From: Exophiala sp. HKRS030
Lineage: Eukaryota > Ascomycota > Eurotiomycetes > Chaetothyriales > Herpotrichiellaceae
Assembly: GCA_023897205.1 (NCBI GenBank)
Contig: JAHWDD010000001.1
Span: 7,812,001-7,876,000 of the forward strand
Length of the DNA: 64,000 nt
Reading direction: 5' to 3'
The notes below the pieces were generated by a model. It saw nothing but the letters and a program-made list of their open reading frames with translations. It was not told where the DNA came from and searched no databases. Below, piece by piece: positions 52,968 to 63,986 of the stretch. Position 1 is the first letter of the stretch, and each line of letters begins with the position of its first letter. The translations under genes and the position numbers were made by a program.

Positions 52968-54742
52968 AATGGGAAAAGAAAATTGATATACGACATTCAG
53001 ATTTCTCCCTATCTTGCATAAAGTCGCTCTCAGTTTTGGTCTATTGTCGTGCCTGTATGATAGTTTTCTGAATCCAGAATTCTCAGTCTCTGTTCGATGT
53101 GCATGTTTTCCAACAGCCACATGAATTGTTCCGTCCGCTCTTGGACCATGCATTCCAATGAAGGAAATGTCGACCTTGCTGGGCGCTAATTGGAGTTTTA
53201 AAGGAGTATTTTGGTGGACAATTTGGAAACTCAAAGGGTCTCAAGAGAAATGGAGTCTGGGAAAAACAAACAAACATGGCAATCTCTGTTTTAGCCAGTC
53301 ACTCAAGCGGGTGTCACCCGTTGTTTGCAAGGAGGATATAGATATCCATCCACACATACTATGAATCTGTTCGTCCAACGAGTCGGCACACAACCTTAAA
53401 TATTTACAAAGAAACAATAGTACCAACTATCGTGTACTATGTCACACGTCTTATATGTCTCTAGCAGATGTAGAAGCACATCCAAACCTCGATAGTTGCA
53501 CTCTGTCTTATTCCGTTCCTTGTCTTCCTCTATCACTCTCGCCTCACCTAGCCTGATCACCAAATCTCCTTCGCCTATATATCGCCAGCCCAGGTCACCA
53601 AGACAACAAGGACTAGAAACTGACAGTAAACACATCCCCCAAGCCTCTCCCTCACTCCTATCCCCTTGCACTAGTTACTGTGCCTAGCTACCAATCCACC
53701 TATCCAGCTAACGACCCATACAAAGCCTCGAGTCAAGATTCGGAACTTGTCTAGCCGCCAAGATCGTCTTCTTCCTCGTTGGTTCTGCAATCACCAAGTA
53801 CATACTGTAAAGAAACCCCTTCGGGCGTGGTATCCCGCATTTCGAGTTTGACGGCTTCTAGGAGTACATGAGTACATGAGTATATAACTAGACACATACA
53901 GGTATGTACGTACTGTGTCTATCTGAACTGGGAGACTGCACATGGACATCATGTATGCATGCCTTGCACGACTCGCTTTTTTCGTTGAGTTTGAGTTGTG
54001 AGTTTGACTTCCCCTGATGTAGAATGTATTCACGTTGGTAGCTAGGTAGCTAGGTATCTACGTAGCTAGGTGAGGTGATAGGCAGGTATGTAGGGACGTA
54101 GGGGACGTGGGGATCGATGAATCTACCTATGTCACATGTGTCGCGGGTTAGATGTATTTGATATTTCTACTGTGTATGCCCGATTTTTTTTACACCCTGA
54201 CTACATAGTCTGCCGTGTACATAACATAAGGTGTGTTTGGGAAAGTGTGGAGAATGAAATCAGGGTTGGAACGTCAACGCACACGGGTGCCGTAACTGCC
54301 TCCCTGGTTTGCGACATAGCTATGTATGTACGTACGGAGTATGTTCGATGGGTAAGTATTGACGAGTCTCGAGATGGTGTTTCAGATGCGTTTGCGGGAC
54401 AACGGGACAACGGGAGAGAGTGTGTGGAGTTGTTCTCCGTGAAAATACCATGTGTCGTATTAAGATGCCAGATAGACTTCTTTTGTCTGTTATTTTGTGG
54501 ATAGGGGTTTTTGGTTTTGATTAATTACATGCTATGTATCACCCCAACGAGAGAGAGATATCTCAAACGCCTCGTTTCAGGACATCTCAGTTTGAAGCGA
54601 ATCCCATACACACCGCAGCTTATGTTTCTTTCAGAAGAAAAGCCACGTGTTTTGGTTTGGGATTTGGTGCTTCATCGTCATTTCGTTATAAATCGTTCTG
54701 TAGCGTCAGGGGAGGGGAGTGGAAGTTTTGTATGTCCAAGGT
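52968..54742. other. Intergenic between convergent genes, repeat-like in part
   Basis: This holds the 3' flanks of the small membrane protein gene and the coiled-coil gene. From about 54031 to 54110 it contains TAGCTAGG-type repeats. A TACGGAGTA motif is at 54333. I see no gene. Confidence 0.5.
54031..54110. repeat. Imperfect TAGCTAGG tandem repeat
   Basis: GGTAGCTA is repeated with variations (GGTAGCTAGGTAGCTAGGTA, then TACGTAGCTAGGTGAGG). The units are short and self-complementary at TAGCTA. Confidence 0.7.
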
Positions 54743-56056
54743 TCATTTGGATGTCTTGTTCGACTCCTTCCGTCTATGTTTGGTCAAGAAACCTTTTGTC
54801 GGACTTCGTCTTCCAGAGTCCTTTTCTTTTTGCTTTTCACTTTCACCGTTGGGGATAGGTTGATCTTGCATGCGTGAGGCTGGTCGGGATGATTGTGAGG
54901 GTGGAGGTGGATTTGTAGGTTGATTGTGATTCACCACCTGATCGACATTCATGATCCATCGCATTCTACCAGTAACCTCGGTCATCTCCTGGAGTTTTCT
55001 GGTCATGGCATCATTGTTCGAACTCGCCATCTTGTGTAATTCGCTAACGGCTTCATCGATTTCAACTCTATAAGCTCTGAAATTGGCCGTGAGTTTCTTG
55101 TTGAGTTCTTCGAGTTGTGAGATGGTCTGTCTTTGCTGCTCTGCGATAATGTCCAATTTCTTCTGTTTGTCGAGATCTTCATCCTGTCGTCGTAGGAGAG
55201 TGGTGAAATTGCTCCTAATCTTGTCCAAGCCGAATTGATGGCGCTCGTAGTCGTTCTTTCGGCAGGCTACAATCGTGTCATATTCTGCTTCTCTTTGCGC
55301 TGCAAGACTCTTTGCTTGACTAGCTTGATCTCTCCAAGACTCTTCACTCGCCGCCGCGGCCTGTACCTGTGCCTCAGCTTTGATGGTTTTTAATCTTTCC
55401 TTCCGTAATTCTTCTCTTAGGTCTTCCACTTGTCTTTCTTTTCTGGCCAATTGACGCAGATTTGCTTCATGAGATTGTTCGTAATTACTATTTCGATCTT
55501 CCAGATATTGATTGCGGGTCAAGAGGGTCTCGTTCGCCTTTTCTGCCTCTTCGTGTCGGACTTTCAGCAATTGTTTTTCTCGTCGTAATCGGTCGATGTC
55601 GCCTTGTAGTCGCTCAATAACCCTTCCTGACTTCCCTGTACTCGCGTGTCCAATAGCTGAAGACCATTGATTCGATTCAGAAGACGGAGATGACTCGGAG
55701 GAAGACATTACTGAGGAGACGGTTAGAAGGTTTACATGAGTTCAACTTGGACACATTATACCAGAACGCATCATGGAGGCACTGACGAGCCTTCCTGTAG
55801 AGGGGCGACCCTGCTCGAGGGGGTTTTGCTCCTTAAGCAGCACTCCATTGGATTCAGACATAGTCGGAGTTGTGTTCACATCAGTGGAGCCGGCAAGGTC
55901 GATTCCTAGATGGTGGTTTTGTCAGTGGCCAGCGATAGATGGGACTGGAGAGTGTGCATCAAGAACTACCATACCAGAGTCTCTGTCCAGATCCCCAGAG
56001 TTAGAGGAATAAATCGGTACGGGCGTAGTTTTGGAAAGTCGGGCCTTCCACTTCAT
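54743..56056 (-). CDS. Long coiled-coil protein (possibly She3-like in annotation sense)
   Basis: Exons 56056-55975, 55905-55762 and 55710-54743 (introns 69 and 51 nt) join in frame to give 397 residues. Exon 3 alone starts at an internal ATG (55708), but the two upstream exons splice perfectly into it (RSVMSSSESSPSSE), so MKWKARLSKTTPVPIYSS is the likely start. The body from about residue 100 to 310 is one long coiled coil (VIERLQGDIDRLRREKQLLK, EDRNSNYEQSHEANLRQLAR, IIAEQQRQTISQLEELNKKL) and the tail is Pro/Ser/Lys-rich. In many Pezizomycotina such proteins are annotated as Swi5-dependent HO expression protein 3 (She3, a myosin/RNA adaptor), but that name comes from general similarity and I do not trust it as function. 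A scaffold or cytoskeletal role is plausible. Confidence 0.75.
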
Positions 56057-57486
56057 GGCCCGAAGGATGCAGAGGGAAGTTTCTCAAAGTTCAAATACTG
56101 TCCAGATGATGCAGATTGGATCTTCTGGCTTGCACCCTGGAATCTGAGTGATTGCCGACTCGTTGACACGGGAGCAGTTCCTCAGGCTGTTGGTGATGCA
56201 GGTGCGTGCGGCGACGAAGGCGTTCAGGATTCGAAGTGACAAAGACTGATAGAAGCAGCGGCAGCATCTAAGGGCAAGAAACAAAGGAATGAATATGTAC
56301 AGAGTCAACGACAGAATGATGTATGAAGAATTGAAAGTTTGTGGGTTTGTGGTAGTCTCCTTCTTTGACAGAAATGCGAGCGACGTTGGCTGCAAATGGA
56401 CGTGGACGTGGACGTGGAAATGATGGCATTATTTGTTTGAGATGATCGAAAGCAGAGTTACTGGCACCTGGTTGTCAGCAAACAGGCCGGGATCGTCGGC
56501 GCACGCGGGAGGAGGGACTAAGGAGGCCGAAGACACCTCTCAGGGACCAAGGGGTGGACCAGTAATAATCAATGCTCGAGGAGGATTAGTGGACCATTGC
56601 CAGCTGGAGCCTGCAGCATCCCCAAAGGAAAACGTGTTTGGACGTGTCGGTGGTCGATGGAGGGCGAAGGTCCTTTCTGGCTTTCAGGCACCTATCAGGC
56701 TTTCAGGGCTCCGGGGGCTTCCATCCTGAACCCAATCTACGAGTTCTGGGAAAACCACTTAAGCACGACTACCAACACGCGTCCGTCAATCAATCATACT
56801 TTGCGGGCCTGGCGTGAAAGCTTCCACTTAAAGATGGAGGGGTCTCCCAGGGTCACCAGGGGCCGCGAACCACGGCCAATAAGCATCTGAAGGCAGCACC
56901 AGGAACAAAGTTCACACCTCCAGGTGCTCCAGCAGCAGGTACCAGTTAGGCACAGGCTCGTGGTGCTTCTGTGGGCTCACGGAAGATCTCCCTGGGGCTC
57001 CCTCAGGTACCAGAACCTACAGGCTGCTTCTTCCAGGCACCTGCAGGCTGATCCATCAAGCCTACCAGTGTGTACCTCGCATGTTCAAGAGCCTAACACA
57101 TGCTAGCGCCAGGGGTATCTGCACCCGGGAAGTTGGCTCTTATTGCCTGCATACTGCAGCTCGAGATTGCAATGTTAGCAGATGAAATCTCCCACATCCA
57201 GCGCATCACGCACGGAGTCGGTCACCCGTACTCATACTGAGAACATGGTTGACAAACATTATGATATTAAATTCTCATGCCGTACATAACCAAATCTTCA
57301 TCCCCAGTATCACGCAAATGCAAATGCAAATCACCACGCTGCTTGTCATGCCAGCAGGAAAAATCTGCTATAAAATCTGCTTCACCATAGCCACAGATTT
57401 TCAAACAGCCCACAACTATCAATGCACCACCAATCCTTCCTGCCGTCTAGTAGTAATGTAAGTGCTTTTCAACCTGTGTCCACAGC
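56057..57486. other. Intergenic between two minus-strand genes
   Basis: This holds the promoter and leader of the coiled-coil gene and the 3' flank of the wall protein gene. A GGACGT hexamer repeat lies at about 56400-56416. Open frames here have no domain. Confidence 0.5.
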
Positions 57487-58350
57487 CTAACTGCAGAACA
57501 TGACTGCAGCGAAGACTCCCATGACCAAGGCCATGGAGCTGGCCAACTGCGCGGCACCACCTCCGTTGGGGGCACTGGTCGTAGCTGCAGCGGTAGGCGA
57601 AGAAGTCGCGCCAGTCGATGCGCGGCTAGTCGTGGTCGTGGTGCTTGCGTGTTGGGTCGATGCAGGCTCGAGGCTGCTCGTGCGCGAGACGGTGGGAGAG
57701 CTATTTATGATTGACTTGTTAGTCCAGGACCAGCCAATCCAGGAATTCGCAGAACGGCGATTGAATTCGGACAACTGGCGAGGCTTGAACATACCTGAAT
57801 GTCGTGTTTCGCGGCAGAGCGGTGCCCGTGCCGGCGGAAGAGTTGATCAATGTGGTTGTGCTGACGGACGTCGAATTGCTCGAGGCTGTGGTGCTCGAGG
57901 CTGGCCTTGTCGTGCTGTTTCCAGCGACAATGGAGAACAGGCCCGAGTAATTGATGGTATCCTGGCCCTGGGTGATTTGGAGCGCATAGTCACTGCACAA
58001 AACCTTGGTTAGTACATGCTCTTCCATGTTGAAAGTCTTCATCCCTCGATGTCTCAAGGTCGACGTCGTTCTGGCACATACTCATCAGGTTCAAGAGACG
58101 TCGAGACCGTCCATTCGTAGTAGTCAGCTGTGATGCCCTGGCCTAGAATTCCAATCGTCTCCAGATCATCAGGGTCGCCTTTTCGCAGGGTCACGGTCAC
58201 GGCTGTGTTGTCGCCTCCAGACCATGTCAGGTTGTATGATGACCCTTGAACCGCTGTCCCGGGCGTCGATGTGAATGCAAGTCTACCCTGGGCGAGGGCG
58301 CTCGCCACAAGAGCTGCTCCCACGGCAAGAATCCTTGTGGAAAACATCAT
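57487..58350 (-). CDS. GPI-anchored Kre9/Knh1-like cell wall protein
   Basis: Exons 58350-58082, 57992-57795 and 57700-57487 (introns 89 and 94 nt) give 226 residues. The start MMFSTRILAVGAALVASALA is a signal peptide. It is followed by an immunoglobulin-like Kre9/Knh1 N-terminal fold: FTSTPGTAVQGSSYNLTWSGGD, then TVTLRKGDPDDLETIGILGQG and YYEWTVSTSLEP, and in exon 2 DYALQITQGQDTINYSGLFSIV. A Ser/Thr-rich stalk runs to the C-terminus, where APNGGG (likely GPI attachment) precedes the hydrophobic tail AQLASSMALVMGVFAAVMFC. Proteins of this type sit in the plasma membrane or wall and are linked to beta-1,6-glucan assembly in yeast, but for the filamentous members the activity is unknown. The middle exon ends at a GTATGT donor, and all joints keep frame. 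Confidence 0.9.
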
Positions 58351-59430
58351 AGAATAGAGAGAGTCTTTAGGAATAGAGATCGGGGTCGGAGGAGGATGGT
58401 AGTAATCAGGCTGGGTGATACCGAAGACGAGGTCCAAGCACAGTTGCTTCTGACAGGTATGTGGCGGGAATGTCACACGGAGAGGAAAAAGCACGAAGAC
58501 GAGTAAACGATTGAGGTCTATTTGAAACGAGCGTGGTGAAGAATATTACAGTAACATGCTATGGAGTAGTCAGAGGTCGAAGAAGTCAGGTTGAGAGAAG
58601 TTACATAAGAAATTACAGCTTGCAACCAAGAATCCAAGAGAGCCAAAACGTCTCAATCACGGCAAAATGGCATCATTGCCACTGGGCCTGTCGTAGTGTT
58701 TGTTGGTCACGCTGAAATACGTGGCAAAATCAAATGGTGGCTCGATGCCATGGCCAGGCTGAAGATTGAATTTGCCCACTAGAGGCTCTTTTGGCCTCTG
58801 TTTGTCAAATTATCAACAACCTTTCGCGGTCGCAACTTCCCAAGATAAAAGCCAAAACTTGCTTAAGTAAAACTAAAAAGCCATCCGCATCGCCTAAGTT
58901 GCCAATCAGGCTAGCTCGATTGATTCTGCTGGGGACGTACGACGTCTGGGGACGCGTCGGCGATCTAATGATCCAATGAGATTCGGCCCGACCAAGACAG
59001 CGCCCGGCTTGGCTAGGTATGGCTAGACTTTGGGGCAATGGAGCCAGCCCGAGGGCCTCGTCGGGGGTCCCGCAGAAACCAAGTCATTCCACAGCAATTT
59101 CCATCCTTGTTCCCTATAATCCACTGAGAGCCACTTGGATGTCACAGACTGTCACATCACACGCTGGACATCAATGGCGACAAAACCGTCATGATCTTCA
59201 AAGCCGTTTTTAGTTAACTACAACTTTCTCCTCTTTCGGACTTTTGGGAAACACTCCATATTTGAATCGATCGGGAATATATTACGCCACGCTCGATGCA
59301 GTCGTTTTTCATCGTGGTGGAGCACCATATTGTCCATGAGTAGGACCAGTTCAGAAAGTCCAGAAAGTCCAGGACTGGACTCCTAAGCCCCGTCTTTACG
59401 TGGTAAACGATGAATATCTCGTATCCCCCT
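58351..59430. other. Intergenic upstream of the wall protein gene
   Basis: This holds the promoter of the wall protein gene and the 3' flank of the tyrosinase gene. I see no gene, RNA or repeat of note. Confidence 0.5.
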
Positions 59431-61516
59431 TCACAAACGTACATAGGGCTGTGTAGCGCCACATGGTTTGCCCTCGACTGCAGATCCTTCCCATTGGACA
59501 ATCCCATATGATGGAAATCGGTCCCTTGCTTTGCTGGGAATGACTGCCTTGCTCGAAACCGATATTGTCAGTCCTGATAGCTGGTCGACAGGCACTTCCA
59601 ACCCGCACGGTGTACGAGCTCTCCAGCTCAAAGCTTTCCGAAGAAGGGGCAGCACATGTCGTGGTGAAAGACTAGGAATAATGCCTCGGGCCACGCCTGC
59701 TGCCAGCGTATGGGATATTGATATTTCACCACCAACCTGACCTCCAGGATACCCGTTTGGGTGAAGAACCGTCGCGTTGGCGGGTCCAAACTGAGCATAT
59801 GTTGCAATCAGGTTGTGCGCTGTTGCCCGGCTTTCCACTTCCTCGGGTCCATCGCCCATGAAGAAGTCGAGCATGAAACTCATCTCAATGGGAAATCGGT
59901 CCACCACTACCGTAATCGACCATTGCCTATCCAAATTATTCACCCTAGGTCTCGAGCGAGGTCGAATGTGATGTGACTGAATGCTTGGGTCGAGCTTGGT
60001 ATCCTTCTGTGAATGTCTCTTGGTGATCTAGCCGGAGTTGTGTTTTGACTTGGATTATACAGCGTATTGATCTGTGTTCTGACATGTTCAGAGAGTTGTT
60101 CTCCTTGCAATTCCCAATCTGGAATCTCTGGATAGCTGTAGCCAAATGTAGCCATCCCACGGACCTCGTCCGATGTAAACATAGCATTCTCTTCGTTCGA
60201 GTGAAAAGGTGCTAAAACTGTCCATATGTCAACATCACTTTCACAATTTCATCTTGTGTTACTCAGACCTGTGCTCCCTGAGTCGATTGTACCAACCTCC
60301 TCGTAGTACGACCCGTAGGCATTGACGGTCGGAACGATATAGCTATTCGGATTCAATGCTTGCCACATGGCGAATATTCGATCCACATTGGCATGATGGA
60401 GCCAGAATATGGGATCGAAAGCAGCCAGCTCGGGGTACTGCATATGGCCATACCCACCAACTGTGTTGTGAATACTGTTGTGAATACTTTCGACGTTGTT
60501 TGCTCCCGTCCATTGCCCTCCTGGCCAGGAACAAGAGAAAGTCGTATACTCGGATGGAAATGCCAAAAGCTGGTATGTCATTGCCAGAATGCTATGGATT
60601 GGTCAGTCAGTTCGCGCACTTGGGTTCAATTGGGCTGTCGTACGATGCAGCATTGGCATACATAGCGCTTGTGGCTGCACCTTGATTGCTTGATTGTGTT
60701 TTCGAATCAAACCATCGCACAGTAGTTGGCATGTTTGCGAGCTATAGTTTGAATTAGCTAGGCCGTTCACAAGGGTAAACAAACATCACCGGATGTCCTC
60801 CCGGAAAGCCATTGCCCTTAGCATCCGATTGAAAAATGTAGTTGTAAAGAGGATTCCGGATTGATCGTAATCCTTCCGGTGTGTTTACTTGGATGGACTC
60901 TTCAACAGCAACAGCTGGTAAAGCCGGATTGATCGCCCAATCCCAGTATGGGATACGCAATGTTGAAGCAGCCGATCGATATTGCTCTCGTTGGTCGTCG
61001 GAATACATTTCGGCAATCTCCAGAGCAAAACCCCAGATGATTTGCTAGTAAGGTGTGTTCAGTCCACCTCAGTTGAGTAATATGGAGACGAATTTACCTC
61101 GAACAAGGCCAAATAAGGCCTATGCCACGTCGGGAATGGAGTAGACGCATGCATACAGAATCCAGGATAGGCCCCTGAGCCTTCCACCCATCCCAGGGAA
61201 TGCGAGGATATCCATGAATGGCTGTTAGATTTCAGTTCCCAACAATACATAAACTGGAAATGGGCGTCCTCAAACCTGCTATTTGGAAATAAGATAACTG
61301 GTCCGATTGATTTGCAGACTGGAAAGAGCTTAAGGATAGTATGAAAAGATCAAAGGCAGGGCCATGATACTGGAAATCCGAGATCTCATACCGATAAGGC
61401 CGTGCTCCATTCTGAGAGTTGATGCCACTCGTCGCACCAGTGATCTTGAAAGCATAAGTCCATTGTACACGCAAGACGACCAAAAAAGACCACAGAAAAA
61501 GATAGAGGATCTCCAT
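59431..61516 (-). CDS. Tyrosinase (type-3 copper oxidase), with two frame breaks
   Basis: Tyrosinase oxidises phenols to quinones, the entry to melanin. Six exons (61516-61276, 61221-61098, 61044-60790, 60741-60644, 60591-60269, 60217-59431) have 48-54 nt introns. The start [20 protein letters not shown] is a signal-like hydrophobic leader. Copper A is in [11 protein letters not shown], then [20 protein letters not shown]. Copper B is in [16 protein letters not shown] and [22 protein letters not shown]-terminal domain follows ([28 protein letters not shown]). Two joints need one extra base: the CCC run at 61187-61189 (inside exon 2, between PWDG and VEGSGAYP) and the CCC run at 59943-59945 (between DLARDLG and VNNLDRQW). 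With both, 609 residues read through. As written the gene is broken early. Because all other signatures are preserved, an assembly error is more likely than decay. It could have been secreted; the leader is consistent with that. Confidence 0.88.
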
Positions 61517-63032
61517 GATGAGGTAGTGGCAGACAGAAGAAGTCCACAGAACTGCAACGAGCTTTTCTTAAAAGGGTCGGGACTTCAGCAGGAGTCTGTA
61601 TGCTAGAAGTTGCCCTCCGAGAAAGCCCCTTGCACGAATGACCGAGGAGCGTCTTCGGTTGTAGGGTGGGTAGACTTGTTTGTCGTGCAGTAGTCGGCTT
61701 GTGTTTCGTGAACTCACCGCGGTGTTGGTATCGAGGCGAGTAACTTGAAATCGCCGCCGTATGGCTCGGCCGGCTGCAGCGTGTACAATGCACTCATGGT
61801 GCAGCACTGGTTAGCCTCCAAAGGCTTGCCTTGAGATACCGGAGCGTCGCAACCATATTGAGACTGCCTGTTTCTTTCCCTTATGTGCTTGAATTTGACG
61901 GTAGACGCAAACTGCACGAGCAACGAACCGTACATGTCGCGACCCTGAGAAGATCTAGGTATTGAGATTGAACTCTATAGATGCAAATTAGGGATATGTA
62001 GAGGAAAAGCGAAAAGAAGCCTGTGGGCAAAGGAGAAGGGCATCACAAAAGGTGTGCTCAGATATGTCTCAAAGGCAACCTGCCACGGGAAATACCACGA
62101 AAATGAGTAAGACATGTCAGGTCGGAGACTGGTCGCATTCCAAAACCATTTGTGTCGCCCGAAGCTTGCTTGATCGGGGTTAGAAATATCTTTGAAGTCA
62201 TTTTCGGCGATGGCGAGAATTTGCGCAATGATAGACGGAAAGATGGCGGTACTTGATTTGTATTGGATGAACAGCAGAGTGTGAGTTCAAAAAATTTCGT
62301 CTGGCAAAGTCCCAAAACAAGAAACACCAAGGCAGTCCTCCGGTCTAGGATTCTTTCCGTCGCAAAAGGGATTTCTCCCATTGTTCCGGTGGAGAGCAAA
62401 TGGTCAGTCTGGTATGCACTGACGGACGCTGAGGGAGCCTTTGATTGAGGATTTCAGTCAGCCTCACGAAACGAACCTTGCATCTGAGGTTGGTCACCAA
62501 CCACACACCCATGGCGTCTGGCTTGGAGAGCGCAAGGGGTTGAGAGAGGAGTCATATGAGTTATAGCGATGAAGCTGTTCTCGTGCTCCCGATGGCGCGT
62601 ATTGATCAGCATGAGCGTGCAGTGGGAGGTTGAAAAGCGCTTGGCGCGCAAGAGCCAAAAGCGAAAGGCTAAGCATCTATTGGGGCGATAAAATGCCTCA
62701 AGATACTTCCGGAGTATTTGGTGAGCGAGGGTCATTTAGGCATGCCACAGGTGCCTAAGTAAGTCGAAGAAGCCTAAATTAGCGGGACATCTCTGAGAGA
62801 TTTCCTTCGATTGCCTCCAAGTCCGTACCTACTGCAAACTGCAAACTAGGCATTGTACCTACGTACCTTCGTGTCCCGCGGCCGTCCGTTGCAGAAACTG
62901 GGTGAAATTTCCCAGTGGCCATTCCCTCCAGTCTTCCTCTTGTACCATGACCTTGGTTCTGCCATACGTATCCTCTGAATAGTCGACCAGATCAAAACCA
63001 AGCAGTGATCGCCTTCCCCCAAATTCTCCATC
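61517..63032. other. Intergenic between tyrosinase and PGA2-like genes, with possible small frames
   Basis: This 1.5 kb lies between divergent genes. On the minus strand a 60-codon frame at 62494-62676 begins with a signal-like MLSLSLLALARQALF, and a frame open from 62286 to 61975 contains ASFGRHKWFWNATSLRPDMS, which looks protein-like. The first could be a short secreted protein and the second an exon, but neither has a clear start or splice partner, so I do not call a gene. Confidence 0.3.
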
Positions 63033-63515
63033 ATGCCAGAATACACGACGCCGCCGAAAGACCTCTCGCGCCTTAACCCCATCCAGAGGTACATGCAAAA
63101 AGGCTCCTTGGACAAGCAAGATTACGTCTGGCTATTCATATTCGTTCTCTTCTACTTCACTGCACGACCTTACATCCAGGAGCTCTTCAGACGATTTTTC
63201 AACCCTGGGGACATAGACGAAGGCGAGCAGATACGCAAAGACTACATCCAGTCAAAGGCCAAGGTGGGCCCGAATGCTATTCGAGGTACTGAATCCCATG
63301 AACTGGAGACCATACCCGAAACAAAGGAGGAAACTCTGGCTTCTGGGAGCCATACCGCTGCCGGAGGCAAGGTTGTCAATCGAAAGAACCGAGAAAAGAC
63401 TGAGACAGACAAGTTACTCGACTGGGATGACGAGCCTGCAAGAGCACAGGTCGACGGTGACAAGACAGATGTAGCCTCATGGTTAGACAAATGGGATAAA
63501 GAAGCCGAGCAATAA
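63033..63515 (+). CDS. PGA2: PGA2-like ER/secretory trafficking membrane protein (DUF1531)
   Basis: A single exon gives 160 residues from ATG 63033. The pattern is that of the Pga2 family: a short N-terminus (MPEYTTPPKDLSRLNPIQRY), a single membrane segment preceded by a Lys (DYVWLFIFVLFYFTARPYIQ), the RRFF basic patch, then a hydrophilic tail with GPNAIRGT and a C-terminus ending in ASWLDKWDKEAEQ. In yeast Pga2 is an essential ER protein needed for proper transport of Gas1 and alkaline phosphatase. The tail is Lys/Glu-rich and disordered. The gene stands alone, with the tyrosinase gene 1.5 kb away on the opposite strand. Confidence 0.88.
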   Translation: MPEYTTPPKDLSRLNPIQRYMQKGSLDKQDYVWLFIFVLFYFTARPYIQELFRRFFNPGDIDEGEQIRKDYIQSKAKVGPNAIRGTESHELETIPETKEETLASGSHTAAGGKVVNRKNREKTETDKLLDWDDEPARAQVDGDKTDVASWLDKWDKEAEQ

Positions 63516-63858
63516 AAAACTGGCTGCGGAATTGCCGTACATTTTCGGTCCGGGTCTTCCATGGCGTTGAACAGGCTTGTCTCTTGGTCGGAATGCTTCT
63601 ATCGGATGCTACGGGGCCTTTTCAAGCGCTGTAGTGCATATGGGATGGACCAGTTGGCACTTTGTCTCAACGATTGAAGCATGTCCATTTGGCATCGATG
63701 TGCAAGCAGGAAACCAAGTGTCCCTGCTATCACTGGCCGAGGCTAAACTCTTCAACATACCAACGACTGAGCACGTTGGCTCCTCCCTGTCCATGTAGCA
63801 TACCCTGACCTCAGCAGAGGGGGCCTATGGTTTAACTGGCCTCTCTGGCGACCGTGAT
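63516..63858. other. 3' flank of the PGA2-like gene
   Basis: Downstream of the PGA2-like stop I see only short frames (63577-63798 on the plus strand, 63609-63794 on the minus strand) without any recognisable domain. Confidence 0.4.
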
Positions 63859-63986
63859 CTAGGAACAATTAGCACCAGTATGTCGAGAGTAATCCAAGAT
63901 CTTGCACCTAAAGCACCTTTTCTCGTTCCACAAGTGACCGTTGCATTCTGAACACCCTTCGATTATTTTGGACAGCCGTTGTAAGG
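63859..63986 (-). CDS. Possible last exon of a zinc-binding protein, cut by window edge
   Basis: On the minus strand a frame ending at the TAG at 63861-63859 reads EGCSECNGHLWNEKRCFRCK near its end, with two CxxC pairs 11 residues apart, the arrangement of a small zinc site. A CTGACCCGCAG sequence just upstream (63997-63987) could be the end of an intron, because the frame has a stop in it. It is partial: the rest of the gene would lie beyond the right edge. The spacing may be chance, so this is tentative. Confidence 0.3.

Noticed and set aside
55708..55710. ATG at 55708 as the start of the coiled-coil protein
   Set aside because: Two upstream exons splice into this ATG in frame with correct phases (donors GTATGG and GTATAA, acceptors CTAG and TCAG), so it is internal.
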